A DNA stretch of 64,000 nt from Platycnemis pennipes (GCA_933228895.1 OW121855.1:46762698-46826697); one strand, 5' to 3'. Positions 1 to 12,687 are shown, numbered from the stretch's first letter. Numbers and translations: made by a program. Notes: a model not told the origin generated them from the letters alone.

Positions 1-2273
1 GAGGGATAATATTAAGATTTTTCTGAGTGGCTAACCGTTTGTGGGAGGCTTAAGGAAAATTTTAGTGTATAATTGGTCGTGATTGGTCAAATTTTAACTT
101 TTTTAAATACAAAGTTTAGATTAATGAGGCAATCATTCAAATTTGGCCTCAAGTACACTTTTTCAAGTTGTGAAACAGCAACATTTCATTGACATATATA
201 TCCTATGGGATGATAAGTTAGAGAGTTTTATATCACCTTGCCTTTTCTGTTGAACTACGGGAATGATTTTTACCAAGTGTCGGATGTCTTTAGCAGCACA
301 TTAATACGAAACGTAAATGCAAGTATTTGAAGTAATGAGGTAGGTAGGAGTCGTGCATTCATATTCAAATGAAAATTATTGGATTTGCCTTCATGCATGC
401 AATAATTGCAAATTAATTATTATTCTCATTCTTTTTCTATAACAACTTCCTTCGCATCAGTTTTGTTTGTTGACCGCATCGCTCATTTTATTTGATGGAT
501 TGATTAAAGTGATAAATTTTATAATTAAAACGTATTCCAGGGGTGAGTAGTTGCAGCTCCTCTTTTTGTAGCTGTAGTTCAAAACAATTTTTATAAGTAG
601 CTGTTATGCAGCAGCTACAAAAATTTCAAAAGTTTTTAGCTATTCTCTATAGCTAAATCTCAGTTACTATATTAACCATAATGCATAGATGTCATGCAGC
701 GCTCCCGTGGAGGGGCAGTGTGCTTAGTTGCTCGAGGGGTAAAATATCAGAGTCGAAGTTCGAAACATAATTGCTGCTAAATATTAATAAAAAGCTTATA
801 AAATCAAACTAAAGTTCTTTATTTATTTTATAATGTTTTTAAAATTCCACCTCTATAATTCTGATATTATTACTTTTCATGGACAATCATTAAACGATCT
901 TCCCATTGAAACACACGCAATGTTTGGGCTTTTGATTTTGCCAAGAGGCTTGCTTGATACAACACATGTGTTCATGTGTTAAATCCTTTGCTTCGAGTAC
1001 ATTGCGACTAGATTGCCATAAGTCTCAGTGAGTCTATTTGCCTACCATCATTTTGTGAGATCGAGTACTTGTAACAGAAAACTAAAATAATTATTGTGTG
1101 ATTAGCTCTGTAAAAATTAGATAAAATTTGTGTTCTTGAGCTTGAAAAGTGTAAAGCTCATCTTTAGCTCATTAGTTTTAAAAGTAGCTCAAACTCTACT
1201 ATATTAGGATTGTTTAGTGCAGTTGTTGGTATCTAATAGCCACTTTTGAGAGTAGTTTTAGAATAGGTACTAATTTTTTCAATGTATGGCAAATGGCAAT
1301 GTATGTACCTGATACTTTTGATAAAGTAACTTAAAGTTTTAAATGACAAAAAAATACTTTATTAAAATTAAAGTAATGTAAATTTTTGTAGCTGACCCAT
1401 ACCTATTAAATTAATTTGCCAGATATTTGGAATGATAGGTTTGATATCAATAGGATCAATTGACTACCTAAAGCTGCCTAATGCACATATTCAGCAATAC
1501 GGAAGAAGGCCATAAATTAAGGGGCGTTTAAAAAAATATATAATTACACTATTATGTCGGTAATTTGTTTCTCAACAAATTCCTTTGAGTATTTTTTTTC
1601 TCCCTAAGGTATAGTTTACTCTCCTCACCCTTGGCCCTGAGGAGAGGGATCGACTGGTCGCCTTTATTAAGGAATTATCCGAAATTAACACGGCAAAAAA
1701 TTCCTTTCTCACCTCACCTCTCACACTTCTTGTGCCCTTGAGGCTTCTTTCTCGCCTTCTAGTGGATCGTGCCTTCCTCAGAACGCGTTTTCTTCCCATC
1801 CCAAGGGAAACCTTCCCTGACCCTTTCTATGGAGGCGTTTAACTTTCCCATACCAAGGAATCCAGGCATTTCCGGGACCGGACGAAAGGCTAAGGGAGTT
1901 GAGGAATGAAGTTGTTTACCGATTAGCTCGCCAGGCAGCGGGGAAGGGAATCCCGTGTTGAGCTGAGTCGTAAGGGGTTTTTAGAGAGGCAGAAGTAGTG
2001 GGAAGTGAATGCATGTGAGGGAGAGGATTCGGTTGAGGAAGTCTTCTTTTTTATTTCTACGAGTGAAGTGGTGTGAACCGTGAGTCTGCTCGCTTGGCTG
2101 TAAGCACGAGCTCCGGGCTTCCATGGTGCTCACTGTCATGAACTGTGTGTGGCCCATGGTGCGACTCTTACCTTGTTAAGGTGTGCCCTCTTTCTCCCAT
2201 TCTGCACCTTGCCGAAATAATGGAAGGTGTTTTGAAACAACGCCAGAGCTTCTATTCTATAACTCTTCCATTC
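1..2273. other. AT-rich non-coding stretch, no gene recognised
   Basis: No coding, RNA or repeat family was recognised. The only hint is around 705-765, where a GTTCGAAAC-like box follows a loosely tRNA-like segment; this could be a very decayed SINE head. From about 1600 to 2050 the base composition is slightly richer in GC, but the short open frames there have no recognisable protein features. Confidence 0.4.
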
Positions 2274-2287
2274 TATAACGTTCTATT

Positions 2288-2494
2288 ATAGCAAGATGTT
2301 CCACAGAGAAAAAATCATTCGCCTTGATCGGGACTCGAACCCGGACCCCCTGATTTCCGACCAGGTGCTCTACCAGTTGAGCTTCCAAGACGTCCTCTTT
2401 CTCTGTGGAAATCAACGAGGCTTAAAGGAACTAGGTGTTAACGGACTGAACTTCGCCGCTAAAGTTTCCGCGGCCAGTTCGCGGTCTTTGAATT
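2288..2494 (-). repeat. tRNA-derived SINE with 14-bp target-site duplication
   Basis: On the minus strand, about 2316-2386 folds as a nearly complete tRNA cloverleaf: a 7-bp acceptor stem (GTCTTGG with TCAAGGC, G-T pairs allowed), a D arm containing AGCTCAACTGG (A-box-like), a 5-bp anticodon stem, and a T arm with GGTTCGAGTCC (B box). GGA sits at the anticodon position, but position 33 is C rather than U and the T stem has a mismatch, so a working tRNA is unlikely. The sequence TATAACGTTCTATT occurs at both 2274-2287 and 2495-2508, as expected for a target-site duplication. TTCCACAGAGAAA before the tRNA unit and its reverse complement after it form a short inverted repeat around the unit. The element was presumably copied by LINE machinery. 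It could also be read as a tRNA pseudogene. Confidence 0.7.
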
Positions 2495-2508
2495 TATAAC
2501 GTTCTATT

Positions 2509-3956
2509 TTCTTACCCGTTCACACTAATGGGATAAAGTGATTTTTCAGTTACTTTTACATAAAGGTAATGGCATCATCCTTACTTTTTCCAGGGGTTGA
2601 TTCCAGTTCAATAGTAGGAGAGTATAAAACTAACGTCTTTGCAAATGTTGATTTCTTTGGACTTCATCATGAACTTAAAAATAATTAGAATTTTAACAGC
2701 TTTCGTTCTTTAACTACACCCACCACAGACGCATACAGTTGATCATACGTCACGTCTTCTTTTATGTTGAGGCAACCATTGCACTGTCTTAAGCTGTCAA
2801 ATTCATTAAAAATTATTAAGAAAGATTTCGGAAAAAAAATCTTTTTACACGGATAAGGTGGAACCCGGTGAAACCGGGAAGATCGTATCTACGAAAGGAA
2901 GCCTCAAGCAACTGCTAAACAATTTTGTTGCTGGCACCTATTAAACCGTTTAAATAAATCAAAGTGTAGGTGGATACATCATGTGAAGAAACTGCGGAGG
3001 GAAAACTAACATAAACTATCTACCTACATTGGTATTATTAAGTATTACTACGAAAGCAATATGTCCAAACTTTCTTTCTAAACAGCATAAACCGCATACA
3101 TTTTTACATACCATTATCACGCTAATACCCACTACCATGCACCACTGCCGTGACCTTAAGAATAACGTAGCAGCGGTGGTTAAAAGATGATATAAGAATA
3201 GTACGTGGATACGGGTATTGCTGCGTGGGATGGATACTTTTGTGAGCTCATCACCCGAAGTCGGTCAAGTAAATAACACTGTTCACGTCCGTCCGCAAAA
3301 TTCGTGTATTTTATGCCTTAAAAATTATTTTACAACTTCTGCCTAAAAGTTATTTACATATTACGCCAGCATTTATACATTTTCTCCAAAACCTTGCCCG
3401 GTATTTTACGCAAACATACCTACTAAAAAAGTCGCGTTAGTATGGTTCATCCCTGATACACAATTTTTTCATTATATTCATATTTTTGTGTATTTTATTG
3501 GTTGGAGCATTTTGTTGCCATCATCATTGCTCCTCGTGCAACTTAAGGGGTGATTATTTCATTTTTTTAAATTTCAATCATAACTTTATACGTATCTACT
3601 CTTCACCTCTGCTAATTGGGCATTTTGAGTAAACCTGCTACAAAAATACGTATGAAGACACACATAAAGGGTGACCTCATTACAGTTTGTTTGTACACGC
3701 ATCATCCGTCTTTTCTTCGTAAAAAGGACAATAGAATATGAATATTTAAGACCAAAATTGTGCTTCATTCATTTGGTCGAAATTGAAAACTCCGCTTAAA
3801 ATCGAATGTCTGATGAAATTTTTTAACGTTCTCTTCTAGACATTGCATAAGGAGCATTTTTATGCTTAGAAATTTCAATGCATAGCTTATTTTATGCTGT
3901 GTTTCTGTCTTCTTAATATTTTTTTATAATATCCCGTTTTTCTCTTTTATTCACAG
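2509..3956. other. AT-rich non-coding stretch
   Basis: No gene or repeat family recognised. It leads into a pyrimidine-rich tract (about 3930-3955) just before the candidate small exon at 3957. Confidence 0.4.
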
Positions 3957-3992
3957 TCAAGTTACGGCATTACCTGCGGACCTAACAATCTG
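3957..3992 (+). CDS. Candidate 36-nt internal exon
   Basis: A pyrimidine-rich tract ending in TTATTCACAG is followed by 36 nt and then by GTAAGTAC, a strong match to the consensus 5' splice site. The 36 nt are open in frame 1 as exactly twelve codons (SSYGITCGPNNL). A phase-0 exon would therefore insert twelve residues without shifting the frame. I do not recognise the peptide and see no neighbouring exon that can be joined with confidence. Both splice sites are good by eye, but AG-tract/GTAAGT pairs at this spacing also occur by chance in 64 kb. It could be an alternatively used micro-exon of a long-intron gene spanning the window, or nothing. Confidence 0.25.
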
Positions 3993-5732
3993 GTAAGTAC
4001 TTGTTGGATTCTTAAATGCGCTAATGACTTAAGTATAAACTCAAATTATCGGCTTTAAAGATGAATAGTATTGAAAGTGAGGTGATTTATTTCAGTTCAA
4101 TGTCTCTGCCAATGATTTGAAAGGATATTAAACATGGCTTGGTTTTTTCGTTAGTGGGTGCATGTTTAATCCATACACTAGCACATTCAATGTCTTCGTT
4201 TTAAATATTTTGCGTGGCATCCAGCGTTCGTTAAACCGATCAGCCGTGCCAAGTTCCTCTTCCCCTGATGTCTGTGAAGAGACGGGGAGACTTCGAGGTG
4301 TAGAGCAACCCCTTCTCTTGTCCTTGATTCACCATTCAAAGGTGGACGACTTTTATTCACCTGTTATTTTCACCGACCTCAGTTCCCCGGAGGAGGAAAA
4401 TACCTCACAATCGCAAGAGTAGGAAAAAAAACGAAACGGGTTTAACTCTTCCCAAACTCAATTCGCTCCAGCACTTTCTTCTACTTTAACGATGTTTTTC
4501 TCCTTCCCCCACCTTCCTCTTTGGAAACTTCTTAAAACTTTTCACCTCCATTTCCTTGGTCTCCTCTAATCCAGTGGAATAGAGAGGAAGCAGAGGCTCT
4601 TTCCGCGATAGAACTTTGGTGTACAGTCTTTACTTGTTACCGATATCAACAATGAGCTTCATATTTACCTTACCGCTCCTTGAATCGAGTGACATTTCTT
4701 CATCACTATTACTAATCCCAACGCAGTACTTGAGTATGAGTAAATGTGGTGGGATTTTGGGTTTTTCCTTGAAATTAGTTTTCCGTTTGCAAAAATGCAT
4801 GCTATAATTAGATTGTCTAATCTTATGAATCTGTTTCTTCCATAGTTGATAAATTTAATCTCGAATGTATTCTCTTCACTTCTCCTTAACCTATCTGATT
4901 CATACGTCCATTTCTTTTGCATGAATACCTCCTATGTTAAAACATTATGCTCTCAAAATAAGCAAACTGTCCCATTTCCTCCATATCTGATATCCCAAAA
5001 AGTCTTAACATTTGGACTCTACTTTACGTTAGGAATGTGATACGGCTCCCTTTTTGCACGATTTTAAGCAAAACGAAATATTAATCAACGTTTTCAATTA
5101 TCAGCTTTCGCTTACCATTAAGCGTATTCCAAAAATGCATTACGGGGAAAAAATATTCATGAACAAATATTCGTTCCAAATCATTATTTTCACGCTTCAT
5201 GAGTGTGGGTTGTTTGGGTTCTCTTGAAGTCAAGAACGGTCAATAATCTATATCAAAAGGTTTAAATTGTGTGGTTATTATTCAAAATCAGAGAGAAACA
5301 TTCAACTGTTGTTGATGATATAGTTTTTGAAGCAATTTCGTAAGTCTTTTTCTATCTCGAAACTCACTGTCTTTTCGCCAAAGCCTTTATACGGGCGTGA
5401 ACAAATAATCTTTCTTCCGGAGTGGTACATATCATTCAAACAGGCCTCCTTTAGCAGATTTGGGGACACACCTACGATAATAATAACATGGTTAAACCGT
5501 TTAGTGCCAAAAGACTGCAGTATTAAGGCCCCTTAGCTATGGAGTGCCATTTGTTTATATGAATCCCAGATTTCCCGCTAGGGAGATAATTACAGGTTTC
5601 CTCAACACTTAGTAATTCCAAGTGTGCTCGAGTATGAAGCTGTTTATAATTACGAAACAGAACTATTCTAGAAACTCATTCATTATAACGGAATGTCCTT
5701 TGATGATTTTTTTTACCAAGAAAATATAAGGG
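3993..5732. other. AT-rich non-coding stretch
   Basis: Short open frames on both strands (the longest is about 86 codons at 4162-4422) lack recognisable domains and have no splice context. No repeat family recognised. Confidence 0.4.
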
Positions 5733-5838
5733 ATCTGTACTGTCATTATAATTTCATCTGTACTGTCATTATAATTTCATCTGCGCAGTTTTATTGTAAT
5801 TTTATCCATGACAGTATTACTTCGTATTACTGTCATGG
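5733..5838. repeat. 23-bp tandem repeat followed by a hairpin
   Basis: The unit ATCTGTACTGTCATTATAA(TTTC) is repeated twice with period 23 (5733-5778). Just downstream, ATCCATGACAGTA and TACTGTCATGGAT form a 13-bp stem with a short loop (about 5804-5840). ACTGTCAT is shared by the tandem unit and the hairpin, so the structures may have a common origin. Confidence 0.6.
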
Positions 5839-5840
5839 AT

Positions 5841-7791
5841 CATGAGTGCGTTTGGTAATACCTTGGATGTTTCGCTACTTCGGCGAGAAATATTTTTTAG
5901 CTCTCCATGAACTAAAGCAAGAATATTGATCGAGTTTCAAGCTTTTATCCTTAATGGAGATGACTGAAACCAATCAGAGGGACGTTAAAATAACGCACGA
6001 GCACTTCAATTCCCTCAATATTTGCGTATATCTACGGCCATTTTCAAACTGTCCATAGTCCCGACCAGCTCTTTCCCCCATTCGGTCCCATCTTGAGCCT
6101 AGGGGCCAGAAAATAGAGCCCCATCGACCCGGCCAGAACATCCAAAGTTTTAAACCCCGCTTGTATCCAACCCTTTTGCACTAACAGTTACACTCCCCCA
6201 TCTCTCTCCTTCTCTCTAACCCATGAGGATACACACGCCCACCTTTCTGCAAACGCAGTGGTCAAAACCCTCCTTCACTTGTTTCGTTCTCTCCATTCAC
6301 CACTCATTGCCACATTTCCTTCCCACTCTTCGGCAACTTTGCTCTAAAACATCACTCTTTCTGCTCATATTCTGGCATTATTTTCAATACCACTCTTCTG
6401 CAGACTTCGAGGTACATATTACGAATAGAAGAGCGTCAAATCTTTATTTTAGAAATGTAGATTCTAGATGTTACCCGGTGACGATGCATAGTCGGAATTT
6501 TAATTAAGAATAAATAAAAAATTACCTATATTTATAAATTGGCGATAGGTAATATTTTAATTAAATAATGGCGATACATGTTATGTATCGCCAGAATTCC
6601 TGTGTACGCAATCTTGAAATAATTTTTTAATTAAATTTAAAAATTATCACTCTAGAATTGAGTTTTCAATCAACATCTCAGGAATTTTTTTTCTCTGCCG
6701 CTAAGGACGGCAAGCGTTAGCGTTGGAAATAGGCGATATTTTTGCCAATTTTTTCGAGCTAACTCTGGAGAGCAAACCTCTGGAGATAAACGCGACCGAT
6801 GATGCTAGGATTCTGAATACAATAAGGCGTGGTAGGTAGCTTTTTTAACGGGCCTTGGATTTTAAACTGAGACCAAAATGATTCAAGAAGTGTATACTTA
6901 GGATATCCAGATTTGAAAATGCCCTTAAACAAGCTAACGCCAATCATAGACGATTCAAGGAGGATAGATGGAGTGATATACTCACTCAGCAACCACTTAC
7001 TGTACAGCACTCCGGAACAATCTGACTCAGAAGTCTTGAAACTCCTTCTCCTACCTTAGTTGAAACGAGTACTAGCTGAATACAAGTTCACCGTAGGCTA
7101 GTTTTTTATATTTTTCGTTAGCGTGAACGGGTTCTATCTGGACATATAGACTCATTTGATGCCCAGACTTTCTGTAGCATACTCAAACACTATGACTCAC
7201 CTGCATAAACAGCTTATTAATAGTACACATTTATTAATTGCAACAGCAACACTGACGCGACTATGCACTATCCCATTTGAGTAGAGGAGGTTGATGAATT
7301 TTACCCAAGGGGTAGAGGTTAAAGATTGAAATTGGTGAGGAAGTTGGGAGCACAGAAATTCGTTTAGCCGAAGGTAAATACGGAGACGCGAGGAGATTGA
7401 AAATGAAGATGAAAGATAGATAAGATTTGGGAGGGGACTGGAAGGGAAAGCAGTAGTTGGCAGACGGAGACCACTTTGGTGAGAGTGTTGGGGATTGAAG
7501 GTGACGGCTGAGGAGACGAGGTGTGGGAGGGAATCACTAAGAGGACCTGAAGTGAAAGGGATAGGAAGCAATAGGAGGAGCTACATAACGGGGAACCTTA
7601 TCTTGGGCCGACAGTTTTGTGAGTAGGGGGCTTTATTGCAAGGAAATTAAGATGAAAAGCACTTCTTTCCTCTCGTGTTAAGCCCTTCGTTAGCAATGGA
7701 TAAAAATGGTCACAACATAACAGAAAATCAATGAACCACTCGGAGACTGTCACTTAAAGATGTATTTTACGTTTCCTCAAGTCATGAAGAA
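5841..7791. other. Non-coding stretch with one short palindrome
   Basis: The only clear structure is a perfect hairpin at 6570-6592: GGCGATACAT, a 3-nt loop, then its reverse complement. Open frames on both strands around 6.2-7.6 kb have no recognisable similarity and biased low-complexity composition. No gene supported. Confidence 0.4.
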
Positions 7792-7803
7792 CCCGCCCTC
7801 GTT

Positions 7804-8122
7804 GGTTGGTTATTCAGGGCAGGCGACCGACAGCTGAGGTCATTTGCGCCATTTAGGATAGGTGGGTAATCGGGTAATGGTAGAAGTGTTTCAGGAAATG
7901 GAGAAAGGGTGGAGAGAAACCCGGCGTCGGCATTAGCCTACTCTTAACGAAAGGCGCCAAGGGGACCACGGCTTAACGTCCCATCCGACGGAACTGAACT
8001 TGAAATGCCCTCCACTAGGCATTCCAAGTGGGGACCGGTTTACCACTGAAAAATCCGCCACTGCCGGGAATCGAACCCCGGCCCTAGGGATGGGACTCTA
8101 GCCACCACACTAACCCGATCCC
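7804..8122 (-). repeat. SINE family A, near full length, with 12-bp target-site duplication
   Basis: Read on the minus strand, it starts with a tRNA-like head (B box GGTTCGATTCCC at about 8060-8085). The body contains ACCGGTCCCCACTTGG and GGGACGTTAAGCCG, and the tail contains CCGGGTTTCTCTCCACC, AAATGGCGCAAATGACCTCAG and GTCGGTCGCC. The flanks CCCGCCCTCGTT (7792-7803) and CCCGCCCTTGTT (8123-8134) match at 11 of 12 positions and look like a target-site duplication. At least three more copies or fragments of the same family occur on the plus strand (near 24183, 25720 and 59995), which supports a dispersed repeat rather than a single-copy gene. Confidence 0.8.
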
Positions 8123-8134
8123 CCCGCCCTTGTT

Positions 8135-9345
8135 CCACAGTAAATATCACAAGATGCGGAGCAGAAATCCAAGAATCCATAAATCCGAGATTTGAAGGTC
8201 CTTATGAAGTGATTTCATCAGTAATTACGTTTGGGAATTCTCGCGTGTCCTCTAGGCAACAGGAAAGTCTTGTGATAACTGATGTAGGATCAGATTTTAT
8301 TTACTTGTAAATTCAATGCTTTAATTAAGTTATTGCCGTTAGTAACTTTTCTATCGTGTGGTTAAAATGTCTGCGCTGAGCCTCGCTGCGGAGGTGAAAA
8401 ATGTGCTCAAAACGTTGAACCGTCGAAATTTATTAAATATTAACGATTGGTTTCGCGAAAGTAGTGCATGTCTGGTGTAGAGCAACCCTCTGCCAAACAC
8501 CGCAATGTGGCCTATAGGATAACATGTAAATATGGTTCATCTTCAGCCCATTTAAACATTTTCTTGTTGAGGTAAAATGTTGCTTTTACCCTAAATTTTT
8601 TATTCCATATCAAAATCTTTATTTTTATTGTCATCATATGAGATCTTAAATCTCCTTTCTAAAATATCGGTGCATTCGTAAACTTCCTTCAAGCTTTAAT
8701 ATGATACCAGCAAATTGCATCGATCGAATTTTCTTGTTTGAGGATACTCATTTTCTCAGACAAGTGTTATTGCTTTTTCCGTAAGGACATAAAATATCTA
8801 AGGATGCAGTGCACTTCCTCACATATATTTGATGTTAAATACTTCTTTATTTTAATTCACCTGACCTAGCTAGGTAAAACTTCTTTATGATTAAATTAAC
8901 AAAGAAAAGCCTATCTGTCTTAATGTAGAATAAGTTTAATTTTTTTTATTCCTTCTTTTCCTTGACATTCGTTTTTTCATTTCTTCATTATCCTCCAAAC
9001 CCAAAATGCAATTATATTAATCTTAAAAAAGTAAAATGCTGCTGGAAAATATTGATCAATTAAACAATTATGCTGGAATACATATTTGAAAACTTACGGA
9101 ATGAAAGGTTTAAAATTCAGAGGGTGGAAAGAAAATTCGCTATTGTATTTTAAAGCAGAAAATGAGGTCCTCCCGAAGAAATTCAGGTTTTACTCATTTT
9201 TAGAACCAATGGATGGCAAAGGACAATGGTGGTACTGAATTTCCTAGCCAGTGTGCCGGTGGAGTGAATAAAAATATATTTCTGGTCTTAGTATCAAAAA
9301 TTTTGGTTTCATCACATTGTGGCATCATGCATTGAAAATTAAAAT
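8135..9345. other. AT-rich non-coding stretch
   Basis: No coding potential and no recognised repeat family. Confidence 0.4.
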
Positions 9346-9347
9346 TC

Positions 9348-9620
9348 TCATGGTTCTCTCAGTGAGTATGTGATTGCTCTTATACCTATTTCCATGTAGT
9401 TTATGAAATATTGTCTTGTTGCGCACGCTATGTAATCATTTACATCACCTGTTGGGAGAGAATTCCAATGGTGGATGTTGTTTTTGTGATAAAAAGGATT
9501 TTTTCTGGGATGAAGAACAGTTTTGGCAAAGCTATCGTGCGAAGTAAATACTGAAATAACATCAAAAACGTGTACAAGTCTTGAGGATACGGACAAATTA
9601 TCGAAATATACCTTTGAAAC
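9348..9620 (-). pseudogene. Possible C-terminal fragment of a LINE reverse-transcriptase ORF
   Basis: The minus-strand open frame contains HHWNSLPTGDVND preceded by HPRKNPFYHK. This resembles the C-terminal WNSLP signature of Jockey/CR1-like LINE ORF2 proteins, where a basic-aromatic stretch is followed by WN-LP. No reverse-transcriptase core is visible, so it would be a truncated relic. It lies just downstream of a second LINE-tail fragment on the same strand (9642-9735). The similarity is short and judged by eye. Confidence 0.35.
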
Positions 9621-9641
9621 CACGATACAAATGAATAGGTA

Positions 9642-9735
9642 CATGATGATGAATAGTTTGATGCAGCTCTCCACTTAATTCTTCTATCAGCTAATGCCTT
9701 CATATTTACGTATTTCTTCGCTATGCTTGAAACCA
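9642..9735 (-). pseudogene. LINE ORF2 3'-end fragment (ADRRIKWRAASN type)
   Basis: The minus-strand translation includes KYVNMKALADRRIKWRAASN followed by an ATC/ATG-rich tail. It matches the last residues of the decayed LINE at 53525-54425 (KMLADRRIEWRAARNQS). Non-LTR elements often leave only such 3' ends because reverse transcription stops early. Other tails of this group lie at about 37972, 41083 and 52440. Confidence 0.6.
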
Positions 9736-9759
9736 AGAGTCTCAGCAATAAATGCAAGA

Positions 9760-12104
9760 CCTAGGGTGCCTAACTATAAATAAAGAGCAGGAAACCTCAG
9801 AAATGTGGATCTTATGAATGCATACCTGAACTCTTTGGACTGACATGGAGATCAAAACTAAGATAAAAAAATAATTGGGGAAGAACCTGAACTCATAATG
9901 GCCATAGAAAAGAGAAAAAAATAATGTTATTCAGTACATAAGTAGGCACTAAAGCCATCAATAAAATGTACCGTCGGATGTATCGTTGCGAGGAGATCAG
10001 GCAAGGACCATAAATAGTTTTCGCAAAGGTAGTGTTTAAACAGATGGAATGCACTTTACATGCTAATACGAAGAGTTTTTTATGAAGACATGAAGACAAT
10101 AAAGCACCAATCGGACAAAAGCTTTAGGAAAAGGAGTAGAGTATTTTCTTTTTCTTTAAATAGATTGTTGGTAATGCCTGCACCTTCGTCCGGATTGCTG
10201 ATAATCTCCAACCGTTTTACCGTAATTCGTATTGCAATGAACTAGTTGGAGCAGTCAGACGCCCAATGTTTAAAATGTTTAAATTCACAACCTTTAGTAC
10301 GTAGAAAAAAACCTCTTTTTCTCGGAGAGAAAAAGCCGTTTAAAAAAGTGTTTTACTTTTTACACCGCACGAGCCCAAATTTCTAATTTCAAAGATCGTC
10401 GTCTGTTCTGACACTTTCTTTTGTAAACCACACACCATCTTAGACAGTAATTATACGTTCCAAGTTAAAATCTTGATGGATATCTTACTCACCAATTGTC
10501 TTCCCCTAAGTCTGAAGCACCATTCGTCCCTTTCGTGAAACTAATAACGGTTGCAATTTTGCTTCTAAAATTTTTATCGTCTCCTCGACCTAGAATGGAA
10601 GTAATGACGTTCTTGGAAAGGAGTTTCGCCCCTTTGGATCCATTGGGGTGAAGGTAATTTGCCGTATTCTTTTTCCACTGCTCAAAATATTTCTATTCCA
10701 CGACGTCATTATGAGGGCTCGGCAGTCGACTCAAACGGTAGTTTTCTTCGGCTGCCTTTCTGACACATTAAGTTTCGAGATTCGTTAGGAAAGTTTTTTT
10801 CCTTCTTTTACCCTTATTGTCCTCTATGAGCATGTGTTCCAATTTCATATCATTCATGCTTTTCTTAGTAGAGTGCATAGCAAAGTTGTGAAGAATCAAC
10901 CATTTGCTTGTCATTATTGAATCAATTATTTTGGTGCTATTTAGATAAGATGAAAGTACTCCATGCAGTAGTAGAAATTCTTTCTAGACCGTAAAATGTT
11001 TTACTAGACAGAAAACTTAGACACGCACCCCAGAGGTCCCCAGTACTTTCATTCGTTTTGATATAAACATTATGGAGAGATATATCAAAACTCCACCCAG
11101 CAGTACGTTTTGTCATGAGGTATCATTTCTGTGCATCGAATCCTCAACTTCTATTTGAGGATATTACAGACAGTCTACATTTGACATATTATGAACAATC
11201 AAGTCTATTTTCAACGAATGTGCCTTATACATGGCTTTACCTATACTTTGTGAAGCCTAAAAATAGATGAATTCTTAGCTGCTCATTCGCAAATAAAATT
11301 ATTCCTGAATGGATGTTCTTTAAGAAGATATCTAATATGTATTTTCTTTTGTGTTTTGGATTACATCTTCACTTGTTTAGATATCTGCACTCAGAACCAT
11401 ATTATCTTCCATTTCCCTCCACCGTCATTATTGCGTTTGCGCTACGTGGTTCTACACCGTCAAAAGAACGCAATGAAGATTTCTGATAGGGCAAAAACTG
11501 TTTTAGCAATCTTTTACCTGCATGGCGCATGGTTTTACAAGATCGGCATTTAAAATCCCAGCTAGAAATGTTTGCCTCATCTTATATCATTGTCATTTTT
11601 TCGGAATAGTGGTCATATTTATTCATAATAGATACATTTTTCCATCTTGCTGACGAGATGTCGTTTTTGGGACGGTGCCGCTTCCATAAAGTAATGAGAG
11701 ACACTCATGTATACTTTTCCAATTTTTGAGAAAACTCATTTTTTTTAAATACCCGCTTTTTTCCAACTTCTCTAATACCGTTATGGTTTTCGTCAACCAA
11801 GATCTATAAATTTATTCTATTCTGTGAATAATTTTTAAAAGTTCAATGTGGGTGCACTACGCTCGGGTGCTCCAGCATGTTTGTATTTACCCTACTCTTG
11901 TATTAGGCAGAGGTGTATGAAGGTTCTTGTACAAAACAATTTTTATTCTATCATTTACTAGCACATTACACACATTTCTTCCTCGATGATTGTAGTGACA
12001 TCCACCCCCTTTGTTTATGTACCCGGAAGATTTTACTGCAACTATTGCGTGATTGTCACAACTGAACTTCAAATCGTCTAATAAGAAAATCTTAAAACAA
12101 AGTC
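9760..12104. other. AT-rich non-coding stretch
   Basis: No recognised gene or repeat. Open frames are short and lack domain signatures. Confidence 0.4.
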
Positions 12105-12110
12105 AATTTT

Positions 12111-12687
12111 TCTATAGCTCTAGCTGATCCTTTCGGGAAATGCTGCGTACGATTCATTTTGTGACTCAACGTTTCACTCCTCCCACTGGGAGCGTTATCA
12201 AGAGACTGAGTGTAAATCGGCTTCGTCTCAATCTTATGAAGGAGTATCCGTGTCCGTTGCCCAATTGTTGGACATAATGTTCAGCGGTCGCCGAACATTA
12301 TGCCTCGAGTCCTGGGCATAAAATAATTTTCGACAAAACACGAGTATTGACTACGACGAAGGAATATTATCCGCGCCTAATACGAGAAGCAATAAAAATC
12401 GCTAAAAGGCCAAATATTTGCAATAGAGAGGATAGTTACAACCTGAGCCGTGTTTGTAAAGGTTTCCTGGCCCCTTCAAATGCATAACGGCTAACGTATT
12501 CCGCCCGAAATTCAAATCGGCCCAACAATGGGGCAACGGACACGGATGCTCCTACATAAGATTGAGACGAAGCCGATTTACACTCACTGTCAGTCTCTTG
12601 ATAACGCTCCCAACAGGAGGAGTGAAACGTTGATTCACAAAATGAATCGCACGCATCGTTTCCCGAAAGAAACAGCTACAGCTATAC
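12111..12687. mobile_element. Foldback element with arms of about 165 bp
   Basis: The left arm (about 12111-12274) and the right arm (about 12520-12687) are imperfect inverted repeats along their whole length. For example, CGGCTTCGTCTCAATCTTAT on the left has its reverse complement on the right, and AATCGTACGCAGC on the left pairs with a close variant. The 245-bp centre has no coding capacity. At its left edge lies a small hairpin (CATAATGTTC and GAACATTATG, 12274-12303). No target-site duplication was found by eye. The structure fits a non-autonomous foldback or long-TIR MITE. The open frames in both arms are by-products of the inverted repeat. Confidence 0.75.

Noticed and set aside
2316..2386. 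Functional tRNA gene
   Set aside because: The cloverleaf is good, but position 33 is C, the T stem has a mismatch, and the unit sits inside an insertion with a 14-bp duplication. SINE or tRNA pseudogene fits better.
7197..7571. 124-codon minus-strand open frame
   Set aside because: Ser/Pro/Leu-rich product from purine-biased plus-strand DNA, with no recognisable motif or splice context.
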